Assembly: GCA_023398495.1 (NCBI GenBank)
Contig: JAEWSG010000220.1
Coordinates: 1-64,000 of the forward strand
DNA from: Bacillota bacterium
GTDB taxonomy: Bacteria; Bacillota; Clostridia; Acetivibrionales; Acetivibrionaceae
Direction of reading: 5' to 3'
DNA length: 64,000 nucleotides
The translations under genes were made by a program, and so were the position numbers. The notes below the pieces were generated by a model. It did not search any database. It was not told the DNA's origin and saw only the letters and a list, made by a program, of their open reading frames with translations. Positions 16,485 through 24,675 of this stretch are shown in pieces; the stretch's first letter is position 1, and each line of letters starts with the position of its first letter.

Positions 16485-17249
16485 ATGGCAGGGATAATTG
16501 AGAAAGCTTATGGAAGAGCATTTAAATATGCTTTATTTATGATAAACCCATTTAAGAAGAAAGTGATTAAGACTGAATGTGAAATACATAAATTTATTAA
16601 CTTTCAGGCTTTGGAAATATTGAAAAATGACAAATTCTTCGATGCACATTGTTTTTTCAGTGACTATATAGTTGATTTAAATGCAGGAGTTGTTTGGGCA
16701 GATCAAGATTTAAAAAGCTCCAACCATTTTTATAGTCCTACCAGAAACAAAGGATTATTTGGAAGCAGCAACGCAATGAGTTTGGCAGTTGAGTATTATC
16801 AGAAGGCGAAGGAATATTGGTTCGGTGATGACATTAATTCATCAATGTTTTATTTAGGAGCTGCGGTGCATCTCGTACAGGATATGACAGTACCTCATCA
16901 TGCCAATATAAGGCTTTTGGATAAACACAGACAATATGAAAACTTTATAAAACGAACTTATGTGAATACGCCCATTTTTGCAGTGGATCGGGGAGGGTAC
17001 TATTTGACCGGCATTGAAGAATTTATAAGATGCAATGCCAGAAATGCCATAAGAATTTACTCGAGATTAAGAGATATTCAAAGCTATTCAAAAAGATATT
17101 ACACCATAACCAAATTCACCCTTCCCCTTGCCCAGAAAACAACAGCAGGCTGCCTGTTAGACTTTTACAGAGATGTATCAAGCAGGAGGGACAGAGGGAC
17201 AGGTACCTTGTCCCATTATTTTATTGATACTGCTAGTGCGGAGGTATAA
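16485..17249 (+). CDS. zinc-dependent phospholipase C-like protein
   Basis: Resembles the alpha-helical zinc phospholipase C domain (as in clostridial alpha-toxin and Bacillus PLC). Matching segments include IHKFINFQALEIL (zinc His), FSDYIVDLNAGVVWADQD (metal Asp residues), SSNHFYSP, and FYLGAAVHLVQDMTVPHHANI, which fits the family FYLGEAMHYFGDIDTPYHPAN pattern. It would hydrolyse phospholipid head groups if active. Unlike secreted homologues it has no signal peptide; the first 30 residues are amphipathic and basic. The last residues include the segment DRGTGTLSHY, encoded by a REP-like sequence (17188-17214) that probably altered the original C-terminus. Confidence 0.8.
   Translation: MAGIIEKAYGRAFKYALFMINPFKKKVIKTECEIHKFINFQALEILKNDKFFDAHCFFSDYIVDLNAGVVWADQDLKSSNHFYSPTRNKGLFGSSNAMSLAVEYYQKAKEYWFGDDINSSMFYLGAAVHLVQDMTVPHHANIRLLDKHRQYENFIKRTYVNTPIFAVDRGGYYLTGIEEFIRCNARNAIRIYSRLRDIQSYSKRYYTITKFTLPLAQKTTAGCLLDFYRDVSSRRDRGTGTLSHYFIDTASAEV
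17188..17214 (+). repeat. REP-like GGGACAG palindrome inside a coding sequence
   Basis: Two GGGACAG units followed by GTACCTTGTCCC; GGGACAGGTACCTTGTCCC (17196-17214) is an imperfect palindrome. The reading frame through it gives RDRGTGTLSHY. I recall similar peptides where REP-type repeats are inserted into genes of other bacteria, but this was not searched. Confidence 0.45.
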
Positions 17250-17263
17250 TCTTTCTTAAGAAA

Positions 17264-17302
17264 TAAAAAAGCGAAGCCAGTAAAAATACCGGCCCCGCTT
17301 CC
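17264..17302 (-). terminator. terminator of the YhcN lipoprotein gene
   Basis: On the minus strand a 15-bp stem with G-U pairs (AAGCGGGGCCGGTA with TACTGGCTTCGCTT) is followed by TTTTTTA. It lies between two convergent genes and may serve both. Confidence 0.75.
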
Positions 17303-17361
17303 TTAATAAGAATAATTGCCCTACTTACAGCAATGGTTTTCAAGCATTGGAGTTTTGAGGT

Positions 17362-18015
17362 TTATCTGCCATATGTTGTTGTAGGTGAAATCTGTCTGAC
17401 TAATTGGTTAAAGTCACGGCTTATTTCGTTCATTGGCCTATTAGTCATATTATTGAACATTTGATCGAGGTTTGCCATCATGTCGGGAGATTCTGTTACT
17501 AATACATTTTTTATAGATGTGTCAGAACTCTTAACCCTTTGAGTAATAGCATCTCTTAGTGCAGTGGAATTGACTGTTCCTGTACTTGGGTTGCAGGCAA
17601 CAACTGCCGTATTGCCAAGAACAACAACGTTTGCGTCTTTAACCTCAGGTAAATTTTCTACATAGCTTTTGATGGTTAACGATTTTTCCCTCATGTTGTT
17701 TGTGTTATTATCAAAAGCAGTATCAGGTGCCTGAACACCAGGTGCCTGAACGCGGGGTACCTGAGCACCAGGTGCCGGAGTACCGGCGATAGTTCTGTCT
17801 GTGCTGTCAAGCAGAGTGTCGTTATTATTTATTCTATCGTTTCTAGCGGGAAACCTTACAGGAGAACCAAATTGAGTATTGTTTTCATTGCCTGTAATAC
17901 CGGTTCTCTGTGGATTCATATAGTTGTTTGTTCCTGTATTGCATGCTGTGAGTGGTAATGTAAAAATGGTCAAACCAAGAGTAACAACTGCAGTCTGTAT
18001 GAATTTTTTATTCAT
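17362..18015 (-). CDS. YhcN/YlaJ family sporulation lipoprotein
   Basis: Secreted lipoprotein of the YhcN/YlaJ family, associated with spores and germination. The start MNKKFIQTAVVTLGLTIF leads to the lipobox LTAC. A low-complexity Asn/Pro-rich linker with APGVQAPGVQAP-type repeats occupies about residues 25-100. The YhcN/YlaJ domain follows (KSYVENLPEVKDANVVVLGNT to SPDMMANLDQMFNN). The ATG at 18015 has a strong GGAGGTGG site; an upstream in-frame ATG at 18057 does not fit a signal peptide. The gene is monocistronic. Sporulation control is expected from the family, not shown. Confidence 0.88.
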   Translation of the reverse strand: MNKKFIQTAVVTLGLTIFTLPLTACNTGTNNYMNPQRTGITGNENNTQFGSPVRFPARNDRINNNDTLLDSTDRTIAGTPAPGAQVPRVQAPGVQAPDTAFDNNTNNMREKSLTIKSYVENLPEVKDANVVVLGNTAVVACNPSTGTVNSTALRDAITQRVKSSDTSIKNVLVTESPDMMANLDQMFNNMTNRPMNEISRDFNQLVRQISPTTTYGR

Positions 18016-18260
18016 TATAAAACCACCTCCGCTATTATTCTTCTCATTAAGCCGCAATTTATAAGAGTTAAAATAATATACAGGAGATAAGAATTATTAA
18101 TATTGGAACAATTTTAAATGAAAATTTAATCAAAAAAATTTCCTGACTATACCAAATATTACGGGGTAATGAAAAGTGCACAAATTTTTGATAATATGCA
18201 GGTTACATAATTTACACAAAATTCATATTATGTATTAAAATAATTTGCGTTAGGAGAATA

Positions 18261-18929
18261 GTGATGAGGGTTAATAACAATCCAATAAAGGATAATTCAA
18301 ATCTCATGCCCTATGAGAATATGATGTCTGCACCAAAACAAAAGCCGATGACGGTAATGCCACAACACAGCCCAATGGAGGTAATGCCACAACACAGCCC
18401 TATGACAGCAATGCCACAACACAGCCCTATGACAGCAATGCCGCAGCAATTCTGCCCATATATGCAGGCACCGCAGCAGAATATGCCAATGATGACAATG
18501 CCTCAGGATGAACTTGAGAATATGTACCCTAAAACATATGAAATTGTTAATCCGCTAGTTCAGCAATACTGTGATATGATCGAGACGGAATATGGTGTTA
18601 TGAACACTCTTACAAAGGAGCAGATAGATGAGATCTGTGAAAATATATGCAATAATGTTGAAGGTGAAGTAGAAAAAGTAGTTGAAGGTGAAGCCCAAAA
18701 AGCAGCAGCAGGTGAAGCACAAAAAGCAGTTGTAGGTGATATAAAGGAAGCAAAAAGGCAATTGGGTTTTGGAGGAAGACGTGTTTTAAGGGATTTGGCT
18801 GGTATCCTTCTTCTGAGAGAATTGATTAGAAGAAGACGTTTTTACGGTTATCCTGGAGGATATGGCTACCCGGGCTACGGTTTTCCTGGTTACGGTTTCC
18901 CGGGTTATGGCGGCTACTACGGTTATTAA
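18261..18929 (+). CDS. repeat-rich Met/Pro/Gln and Gly/Tyr protein, possibly spore coat
   Basis: Family not recognised. The 222 aa product has three parts. Residues about 30-65 carry four tandem copies of a nine-residue unit (MPQHSPMTA-like), encoded by 27-bp repeats at 18355-18443. Residues 85-165 are helical and acidic with an EGEAQKAA-type repeat. After an Arg-rich stretch (LRELIRRRRF) the last 30 residues are a Gly/Tyr/Pro tail (GYGFPGYG repeats). Such tails and Met/Gln-rich repeats are common in spore coat or exosporium proteins, so a coat role is an inference from composition. There is no signal peptide. A GTTAGGAGAA ribosome site precedes the start. Confidence 0.72.
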   Translation: MMRVNNNPIKDNSNLMPYENMMSAPKQKPMTVMPQHSPMEVMPQHSPMTAMPQHSPMTAMPQQFCPYMQAPQQNMPMMTMPQDELENMYPKTYEIVNPLVQQYCDMIETEYGVMNTLTKEQIDEICENICNNVEGEVEKVVEGEAQKAAAGEAQKAVVGDIKEAKRQLGFGGRRVLRDLAGILLLRELIRRRRFYGYPGGYGYPGYGFPGYGFPGYGGYYGY

Positions 18930-18979
18930 GCCGGTATAGAAATCTAAAGTGTTTATAAAATCTTAGTGTTTATACAATT

Positions 18980-19017
18980 CTTCTAAAAAGTTTGCTTTTT
19001 AACAAACTTTTTAGAAG
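18980..19017. terminator. 15-bp hairpin between convergent genes
   Basis: A perfect 15-bp inverted repeat (18980-18994 and 19003-19017), AT-rich with T-runs within the arms, between the stops of two convergent genes. It is a probable bidirectional terminator. Confidence 0.65.
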
Positions 19018-19029
19018 ATATTGTTCCTT

Positions 19030-20148
19030 CTAATCTTGAGCGGAATTATTATTCGTTCTGTACTCACCGGGAGTGTACCCGGTGATTTGTTTAAATCGCC
19101 TTATAAAACTTGAGACATTATAATACCCCGAGTTTTCTGCAACATCTTTAACAGGCATATCACTTGAGCTAAGAAGAGACTTAGCTTTTTCAACCCGTAG
19201 ATTGGTCAAATAGTAAACGACGTTTTGACCGGTTTGTTCTTTAAAAAAACTGCTCAGATAGTTCAGCGACAGATTGAAGTGGTCTGCCATCTGCTGGACT
19301 GTGAAATTGCTGTCGGTGAAATTGTTGTCAATGTATTTGGTCATTTGTTCAATTAGTGGCAGCTCACCTTGACTTTCACCCTCTCCGGACAGAACTGATT
19401 TTTCAGAGCCAACCAATTCACCTGATACAACAGATTTTTCAGAGCCAATTAATTCACCTGATACAACAGATTCTTCGGGGCCAACCAATTCACCCGACAC
19501 AACCGATTCTTCAGAACCAATCGATTTACCGGAGACCGGCAAACGTTTTTTGGCCTTAAATAACGTAAAGGCAGTAATGTTCAGAACAAAAAATACAAGC
19601 AATGTAGCTATAAGTACGAAAAAGTTTGTAGTATAAACAAATTGAGCGAAATTCGCATAACCGAATTTTGTAAGTGAAATTGGATTCATGCCATGACTGT
19701 ATACTATTTCAAGGTATGCCAGCCTTGCTGACTCGCCTTTGTTTCTTGTTCCAAGAATTGTTATTTCAGCCTTGTCCGATAGCTTTATGTCTTCAATTGT
19801 TTTGGTAAAAAGACAGTCTTTTTTTGGATTTTTGTCTGCTGTCCAGTTTGCAACCTCAGTGCTGTTTATATTGACAGAATAGGTACAGTTTCCGTCGTCT
19901 TCATCAACGTAGGCCACTATAAGGTCGTAATATGCAGGTATACCTGTAAAAGTATACTTTGCTGTTCCAACGTCTCCGGTTTTAACAACATTTGTACCTA
20001 CGTAATAATCAAATTTGTAGTTTGTTAGATTCATAGTAATAGCATCGATTTTTGTCCTTAATGAGGTTTTGGGTATTATAAAAGAAGCGATTATGGCAAG
20101 TACAAATAATTCAATGAAGATAATTGCTAGAATCTGTTTTCTTTTCAC
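19030..20148 (-). CDS. membrane-anchored AraC family transcriptional regulator
   Basis: Predicted transmembrane regulator. Residues 7-25 are a signal-anchor (LAIIFIELFVLAIIASFII). An extracellular beta-rich domain of about 130 residues follows. A second membrane helix is near 170-195 (FFVLIATLLVFFVLNITAF). The cytoplasmic linker consists of four 12-residue repeats (GSEESVVSGELV-like), then a C-terminal AraC domain with two HTHs (FTVQQMADHFNLSLNYLSSFFKEQ and VKDVAENSGYYNVSSFIRRFKQ) and the GYTPGEYR signature. This layout suggests direct sensing outside the cell, probably of sugars or cell-wall ligands. It lies next to the pectate lyase gene, a plausible target. The GTG start follows GGGGAAGG. 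Confidence 0.88.
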   Translation of the reverse strand: MKRKQILAIIFIELFVLAIIASFIIPKTSLRTKIDAITMNLTNYKFDYYVGTNVVKTGDVGTAKYTFTGIPAYYDLIVAYVDEDDGNCTYSVNINSTEVANWTADKNPKKDCLFTKTIEDIKLSDKAEITILGTRNKGESARLAYLEIVYSHGMNPISLTKFGYANFAQFVYTTNFFVLIATLLVFFVLNITAFTLFKAKKRLPVSGKSIGSEESVVSGELVGPEESVVSGELIGSEKSVVSGELVGSEKSVLSGEGESQGELPLIEQMTKYIDNNFTDSNFTVQQMADHFNLSLNYLSSFFKEQTGQNVVYYLTNLRVEKAKSLLSSSDMPVKDVAENSGYYNVSSFIRRFKQITGYTPGEYRTNNNSAQD

Positions 20149-20451
20149 GTTTTTTACCTTCCCCGAAAAATCAAAATATGAGAATAGGATGTTGTCTTTT
20201 CATTATCCCTAAATCATTATTGGCAATATTATATCAAATTTTGTAAGAATAGTACAGGCATAAAGAAAAATATTGAAAAACAGATTTTTGCGTCTTTTTT
20301 AAAGTGTTATTTAAAGAAGCTTTATAACAGCATAATAAAAAATGAAAACCAGAAAGGTGAAACAGCATATTTACATTAAAAAGGCTTTGAGATAAAGTAA
20401 GAAATAAGCATGGGTCTTATAAGAATTTTATTTATGGAAGAAAGTGAGAAT
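20149..20451. other. intergenic region between divergent AraC regulator and pectate lyase genes
   Basis: About 300 bp of AT-rich sequence. It should contain the promoters of both divergent genes, but no good -35/-10 pair, repeat or hairpin stands out by eye. Confidence 0.5.
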
Positions 20452-21405
20452 ATGTTGAAAAGTAATATTTTGAAATTTATCGGAGTTTTTGTAATTTCAA
20501 TAACTGTAGGAGCGTTTATTTTTGCATTTGCCCAAAATGGAGCTGAATCACCAACAGCTTCAATCACACAAAGGCCTGAAACATCACAAAGGCCAGAAAC
20601 CACGCTAAAGCCTGAAACTTCACTAGGGCCTAAAGCTACGCTAGGGCCTGAAACTACAATAAAGCCTGAAACCGCACCAGAGCCTGAAATTACACTAAAA
20701 CCTGAAACCACACTAAAACCTGAAATCGTACTAAAGCCTGAAACCACACCAAATTCTCCAACCTCACAAAAAACTCAGGCTATACCGGAGAAAACACCTG
20801 CAGCTACTTTAAGACCAACCCAGCAAAGTACACAGACAATAATTATTACCAAAACTATAGTGGTTAAAGCCGGAACCACATATGACGGAAAAGGTGTAAG
20901 AATAGTAGCTAAAGGTATGGGGAGCGGTGACATGGAGGAAGACCAGAAGCCTATTTTCAAGCTTGAGAAAGGTGCAAACCTGAAAAATGTAAGAATAGGA
21001 GCTCCAGGTTGTGACGGAGTGCACTGTTATGGTGATAACATAGTTGAAAATGTGGTATGGGAAGATGTAGGAGAAGATGCACTGACCGTGAAGAAAGAAG
21101 GTAGTGTTACTGTTAAGGGTGGGTCAGCTTATAATGCCGATGGCAATATATTTCAGTTGAATCAGCCATGTACGTTTACAATAAGTGATTTTACAGGAGA
21201 TGTTTTTGCCAAGGCTATCCGTCAGGATGGTGACACATCTTTTAAATGTACTATATATCTTGAAAATTGTACATTCAGTAATGCCGATGAGTGTATTGCA
21301 CGTACTGACAGCAAGAAAACTCAGCTTTATTATAAAAACCTGAATATAACCAACGCAGATGAGTTGTGGATTTTTCCTTCAGAATCCCAAATCCACACCT
21401 ATTAA
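20452..21405 (+). CDS. PL3 family pectate lyase with long repeat linker
   Basis: Secreted calcium-dependent pectate lyase that cleaves de-esterified homogalacturonan by beta-elimination. A signal peptide or anchor (ILKFIGVFVISITVGAFIFAFA) is followed by about 90 residues of Pro/Glu/Thr repeats (LKPETT-like, encoded by roughly 21-27-bp repeats at 20570-20760). The C-terminal 190 residues form the right-handed beta-helix of PL3: KPIFKLEKGANLKNVRIG, CDGVHCYGDNIVENVVWEDVGEDALTVK, and CTFSNADECIART. No dockerin is present, so it is probably free or cell-bound. Start is uncertain among in-frame ATGs at 20410, 20434 and 20452; the last gives the most normal signal peptide. Confidence 0.88.
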   Translation: MLKSNILKFIGVFVISITVGAFIFAFAQNGAESPTASITQRPETSQRPETTLKPETSLGPKATLGPETTIKPETAPEPEITLKPETTLKPEIVLKPETTPNSPTSQKTQAIPEKTPAATLRPTQQSTQTIIITKTIVVKAGTTYDGKGVRIVAKGMGSGDMEEDQKPIFKLEKGANLKNVRIGAPGCDGVHCYGDNIVENVVWEDVGEDALTVKKEGSVTVKGGSAYNADGNIFQLNQPCTFTISDFTGDVFAKAIRQDGDTSFKCTIYLENCTFSNADECIARTDSKKTQLYYKNLNITNADELWIFPSESQIHTY

Positions 21406-21419
21406 TATAACCCCTATGA

Positions 21420-21462
21420 TGGCCTGCCAGCTGTAATATCCAGCTTCGCAGGCCAGAATTTT
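21420..21462 (+). terminator. terminator after the pectate lyase gene
   Basis: TGGCCTGC (21420-21427) pairs with GCAGGCCA (21448-21455), with an inner CAGCTG/CAGCT stem, followed by GAATTTT. It separates the pectate lyase from the GH9 gene. Confidence 0.7.
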
Positions 21463-21534
21463 ATCCAGGTGAATTTTTTGATATGGTGTTCAAATTGCAG
21501 GACTAAAACTCAACTTTACTACGAACTATTATAC

Positions 21535-21566
21535 TATAAACAATTGTTATGATATAATTGTTTATA
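21535..21566. promoter_or_regulatory. inverted repeat upstream of the GH9 gene, candidate operator
   Basis: A perfect 11-bp inverted repeat (TATAAACAATT and AATTGTTTATA) with a 10-bp spacer that itself holds TATAAT-like sequence. It lies about 70 bp before the cellulase start, in the likely promoter zone, which suggests a dimeric repressor or activator site. Confidence 0.4.
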
Positions 21567-21631
21567 ATCATAGAGAAATAATAAAAAAAGTCTGTTAAGA
21601 AGAATTTTAATATATAAGGGGAGCGAAAATT

Positions 21632-24487
21632 ATGTCTTACAAAGCATTTTTCAAGAGAAGCCTATGTGCTTTTCTAGGTAGTATTTTCTTGATGAGTTCA
21701 GCTTTAAGCAGCCCGGTTAAGGTTAGTGCCGAACCGGAGTACAACTTTGCAAAAGCACTTCAACTTTCACTTTATTTCTATGATGCAAATAAATGTGGAC
21801 CTGGTATTACAGGGGGACGCCTTGAATGGCGTGGCGATTGTCATGTTGAAGACAAGGAACTGCCTTTGATTCCAATGACAGAAAGCTATAGAGGGACAAA
21901 CCTGTCACAAAGCTTTATTGACAAATACCAGGATATACTTGACCCTGATGGAAACGGTTCCCTGGATCTTAGCGGCGGTATGCATGATGCCGGAGACCAT
22001 GTCAAATTCGGTCTTCCTCAGGCTTATGCAGCTTCTACTGTGGGCTGGGGGTTTTATGAATTTAAGGATGCGTATGTAAATGTAGGTGAAGAGGAGCATG
22101 CGAGAGACATTCTCAGGTGGTTTAACGATTATTTTCTGAAATCGACTTTCAGGGATGCTGACGGTAATGTAATTGCTTTCTGCTATCAGGTGGGTGAAGG
22201 CGATATAGACCATGATTACTGGAATCCTCCAGAACTCCAGAATTCAAAAATGCTTAAAGATTTTGAAAGACCCGCATATTTTGCAACAACTGAGACACCT
22301 GCAAGTGATCAATGTGCCGGTGCGGCAGCTTCGCTTGCCATCAACTATCTTAATTTTAAAGATGAGGAACCGGAATATGCTAAGGAGTGTCTTGACACGG
22401 CAATTGCACTTTATGATTTTGCCAGGGAGAACAGGGGATTAGGATACGAGGGTGGATTTTACAAATCCTCCTATGATTATGATGAAATGTCCTGGGCTGC
22501 TGTTTGGCTCAACATAGCTACCGGAGAAGAGGAATACATAGATCACATTATTTCTACCGATGCAACCGGCAAGTATACCGGCTATATGCAAAGAATAATA
22601 ATCGACACGGGAAACGACTGGCAGAACATCTGGACCCACTGCTGGGATACTGTATGGGGTGGTGTGTTTGCAAAACTTGCACCAATAACAAATACCGAGA
22701 GAGATTGGTATATTTTCAGATGGAATCTGGAATATTGGTCCGGAGTAGCCCACAAAGGCGGAAATGATACAAATTTCCTTGCAAAAACTCCAGCCGGCTT
22801 CAGTATGTTAAATTCTTACGGTTCCGCAAGGTACAATACTGCAGCACAGCTTTGTGCACTTGTATACAGAAAGGAAACCGGTAGCACCGATTTTGCCGAT
22901 TGGGCAAAGGGACAAATGGAGTATATAATGGGAAACAACCCAATGGAAAGAGCATATATAGTAGGTTATGCACCAGATGGTGCATCACATCCGCACCACC
23001 GTGCGTCTCACGGCTCAAAAACACTCAGTATGGATGATCCGGTGGATCAGGTGCATACTTTATGGGGTGCTCTTGTTGGAGGACCTGATGCGGAAGATTT
23101 CCACAAGGACGTTACATCAGATTACATTTATAATGAAGTTGCAATTGATTACAATGCTGCATTTGTAGGTGCTTGTGCAGGTCTTTATACTTACTATGGA
23201 GAAGGTCATAAGCCGGTACCGAATTTTCCGCCAAAAGAAACCAGACCACTGGAATTTTTTGTGGAAGCTAAAGTAGAACAGGAAAATACCGAAAGAACAC
23301 AGGTTACAATCAGAATTCACAATGAAGCCGCATATCCTCCTCGTTATGAGACAGGTTTGAAAGCACGTTATTACTTTAATGTCAATGAGTTGATAAATGC
23401 CGGACAGTCCATTGACGATGTGCAGATGGAAGTATATTATGATGAAAACGGTAAGAGTTTTGATGGAAATGCAAAATGTACAGGTCCCATCAAATATGAT
23501 GACGGCGGTACATATTATGTCGAATTCGATTGGGCAGGGCGACAGATATATGCTGCCCGTGAATTGCAATTTGCCCTTGTTGCAGCACAGGACCAAAATT
23601 TTAAGAGCAATTGGAATCCAAAAAATGACTACAGCAGAGAAGGTTTGGTTAAAGAATATTCTATAACTACAAGGGTGCCGTTATATGTAAATGGTGAATT
23701 AATGTTTGGTAAAGAGCCGGAAAAGGTAACTCCAACACCAACTCCAACAACTGATCCGAACAATACTTCAACACCGACCTCTGTAATTGATAAAACTTCA
23801 CTTAAAGTCATTTACAAGTGTGTAACACTTGGAGATACTACTTCGGATATAAGAGCGGTATTTAAAATTAAAAATGCCGGGACAACACCGGTCAACCTTT
23901 CAGATGTCAGGTTACAATACTGGTTTACAGCGGATTCAGTGGCATCTCCTGCGTTTTCTTGTGATTTTGCACACATATCAAGCGATAAGGTAACCGGTGA
24001 ATTTATTAAGCCTTCGAAAACAAGTGAAGACGCAGACAGATATCTCCAAATCGGCTTTACTGAAGATGCAGGTGTGTTAGGTGCAGGCTCAGACACAGGT
24101 GAAATTATAATAAGAATTGCAAATGATGTGGTAGGCTCTTTCAGCCAGAAAAATGATTATTCTTACCAACCACTGTTAAAGGATTTTGCAGAAAATGAAA
24201 AGGTTACTGCGACATATAAGTCTGTTAAGGTTTATGGAACTGAACCTGTACCATTTGGTACACCTGAGCCGAAAGTATTGTACGGTGATTTGAACGGTGA
24301 TACAAAAGTGAATTCAATAGACTTTGCCCTGTTGAGGCAGTATCTCCTCGGAACCATAAAAGAGTTTAAAGTTCAAAAAGAGGCAGCAGATTTAAATGGA
24401 GACCAACTGGTAAACTCAATTGATTTTGCAAATTTCAGAATGTACTTATTGGGTATGATACCTGATTTTCCTGTAAATAAAAAATAA
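21632..24487 (+). CDS. cellulosomal GH9 endoglucanase (GH9-CBM3c-CBM3-dockerin)
   Basis: Secreted cellulase built for the cellulosome. A signal peptide ends near VSAEPEYN (residue 33-35). The GH9 catalytic domain spans about 36-515, with the base motif DAGDH (Asp119 and Asp122), the HPHHRASHGS loop and the acid Glu502 in NEVAIDYNA. A CBM3c-type module (about 530-690) would guide a cellulose chain for processive cutting. After a Pro/Thr linker comes a second CBM3-like module (about 720-880). The C-terminus is a type I dockerin with two calcium-binding repeats (GDLNGDTKVNSIDFALLRQYLLG and ADLNGDQLVNSIDFANFRMYLLG), which attaches to a scaffoldin cohesin. The ATG follows AAGGGGAGCG. It forms its own unit with a terminator. 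Confidence 0.96.
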   Translation: MSYKAFFKRSLCAFLGSIFLMSSALSSPVKVSAEPEYNFAKALQLSLYFYDANKCGPGITGGRLEWRGDCHVEDKELPLIPMTESYRGTNLSQSFIDKYQDILDPDGNGSLDLSGGMHDAGDHVKFGLPQAYAASTVGWGFYEFKDAYVNVGEEEHARDILRWFNDYFLKSTFRDADGNVIAFCYQVGEGDIDHDYWNPPELQNSKMLKDFERPAYFATTETPASDQCAGAAASLAINYLNFKDEEPEYAKECLDTAIALYDFARENRGLGYEGGFYKSSYDYDEMSWAAVWLNIATGEEEYIDHIISTDATGKYTGYMQRIIIDTGNDWQNIWTHCWDTVWGGVFAKLAPITNTERDWYIFRWNLEYWSGVAHKGGNDTNFLAKTPAGFSMLNSYGSARYNTAAQLCALVYRKETGSTDFADWAKGQMEYIMGNNPMERAYIVGYAPDGASHPHHRASHGSKTLSMDDPVDQVHTLWGALVGGPDAEDFHKDVTSDYIYNEVAIDYNAAFVGACAGLYTYYGEGHKPVPNFPPKETRPLEFFVEAKVEQENTERTQVTIRIHNEAAYPPRYETGLKARYYFNVNELINAGQSIDDVQMEVYYDENGKSFDGNAKCTGPIKYDDGGTYYVEFDWAGRQIYAARELQFALVAAQDQNFKSNWNPKNDYSREGLVKEYSITTRVPLYVNGELMFGKEPEKVTPTPTPTTDPNNTSTPTSVIDKTSLKVIYKCVTLGDTTSDIRAVFKIKNAGTTPVNLSDVRLQYWFTADSVASPAFSCDFAHISSDKVTGEFIKPSKTSEDADRYLQIGFTEDAGVLGAGSDTGEIIIRIANDVVGSFSQKNDYSYQPLLKDFAENEKVTATYKSVKVYGTEPVPFGTPEPKVLYGDLNGDTKVNSIDFALLRQYLLGTIKEFKVQKEAADLNGDQLVNSIDFANFRMYLLGMIPDFPVNKK

Positions 24488-24553
24488 AGTACGCAGTATC
24501 GAAGTTATATTTTCAGAGTACTTCTAATTACGGTGACGATGCACTAATGGAAG

Positions 24554-24597
24554 AGCTTGGGATTACCTGGTAGGTGAGGTATTCCTAAGCTTTTTCA
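24554..24597 (+). terminator. terminator after the GH9 cellulase gene
   Basis: AGCTTGGGAT pairs with ATTCCTAAGCT (one G-U, one bulge) over a 20-nt loop and is followed by TTTTT. It lies 67 nt after the cellulase stop. Confidence 0.7.
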
Positions 24598-24675
24598 AAG
24601 TGTAGGAGCCCGTAAAAACTAAATTAAATAAGTTACAGTATTAAAACAGCAAAAAAACCTAATTAAAGTGAAGAC

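Noticed and set aside
17030..17227. Overlapping frame inside the phospholipase C-like gene
   Set aside because: It is a +frame shadow; its QRDRYLVPLFY end is just another reading of the REP-like repeat.
18355..18443. CRISPR-like direct repeats
   Set aside because: Repeats are contiguous 27-bp units without spacers and are in frame in a coding sequence.
23117..23596. 159-codon open frame opposite the GH9 cellulase
   Set aside because: Antisense to the CBM3c region; composition is Cys/Ile/Phe-rich as in shadows, with no domain.
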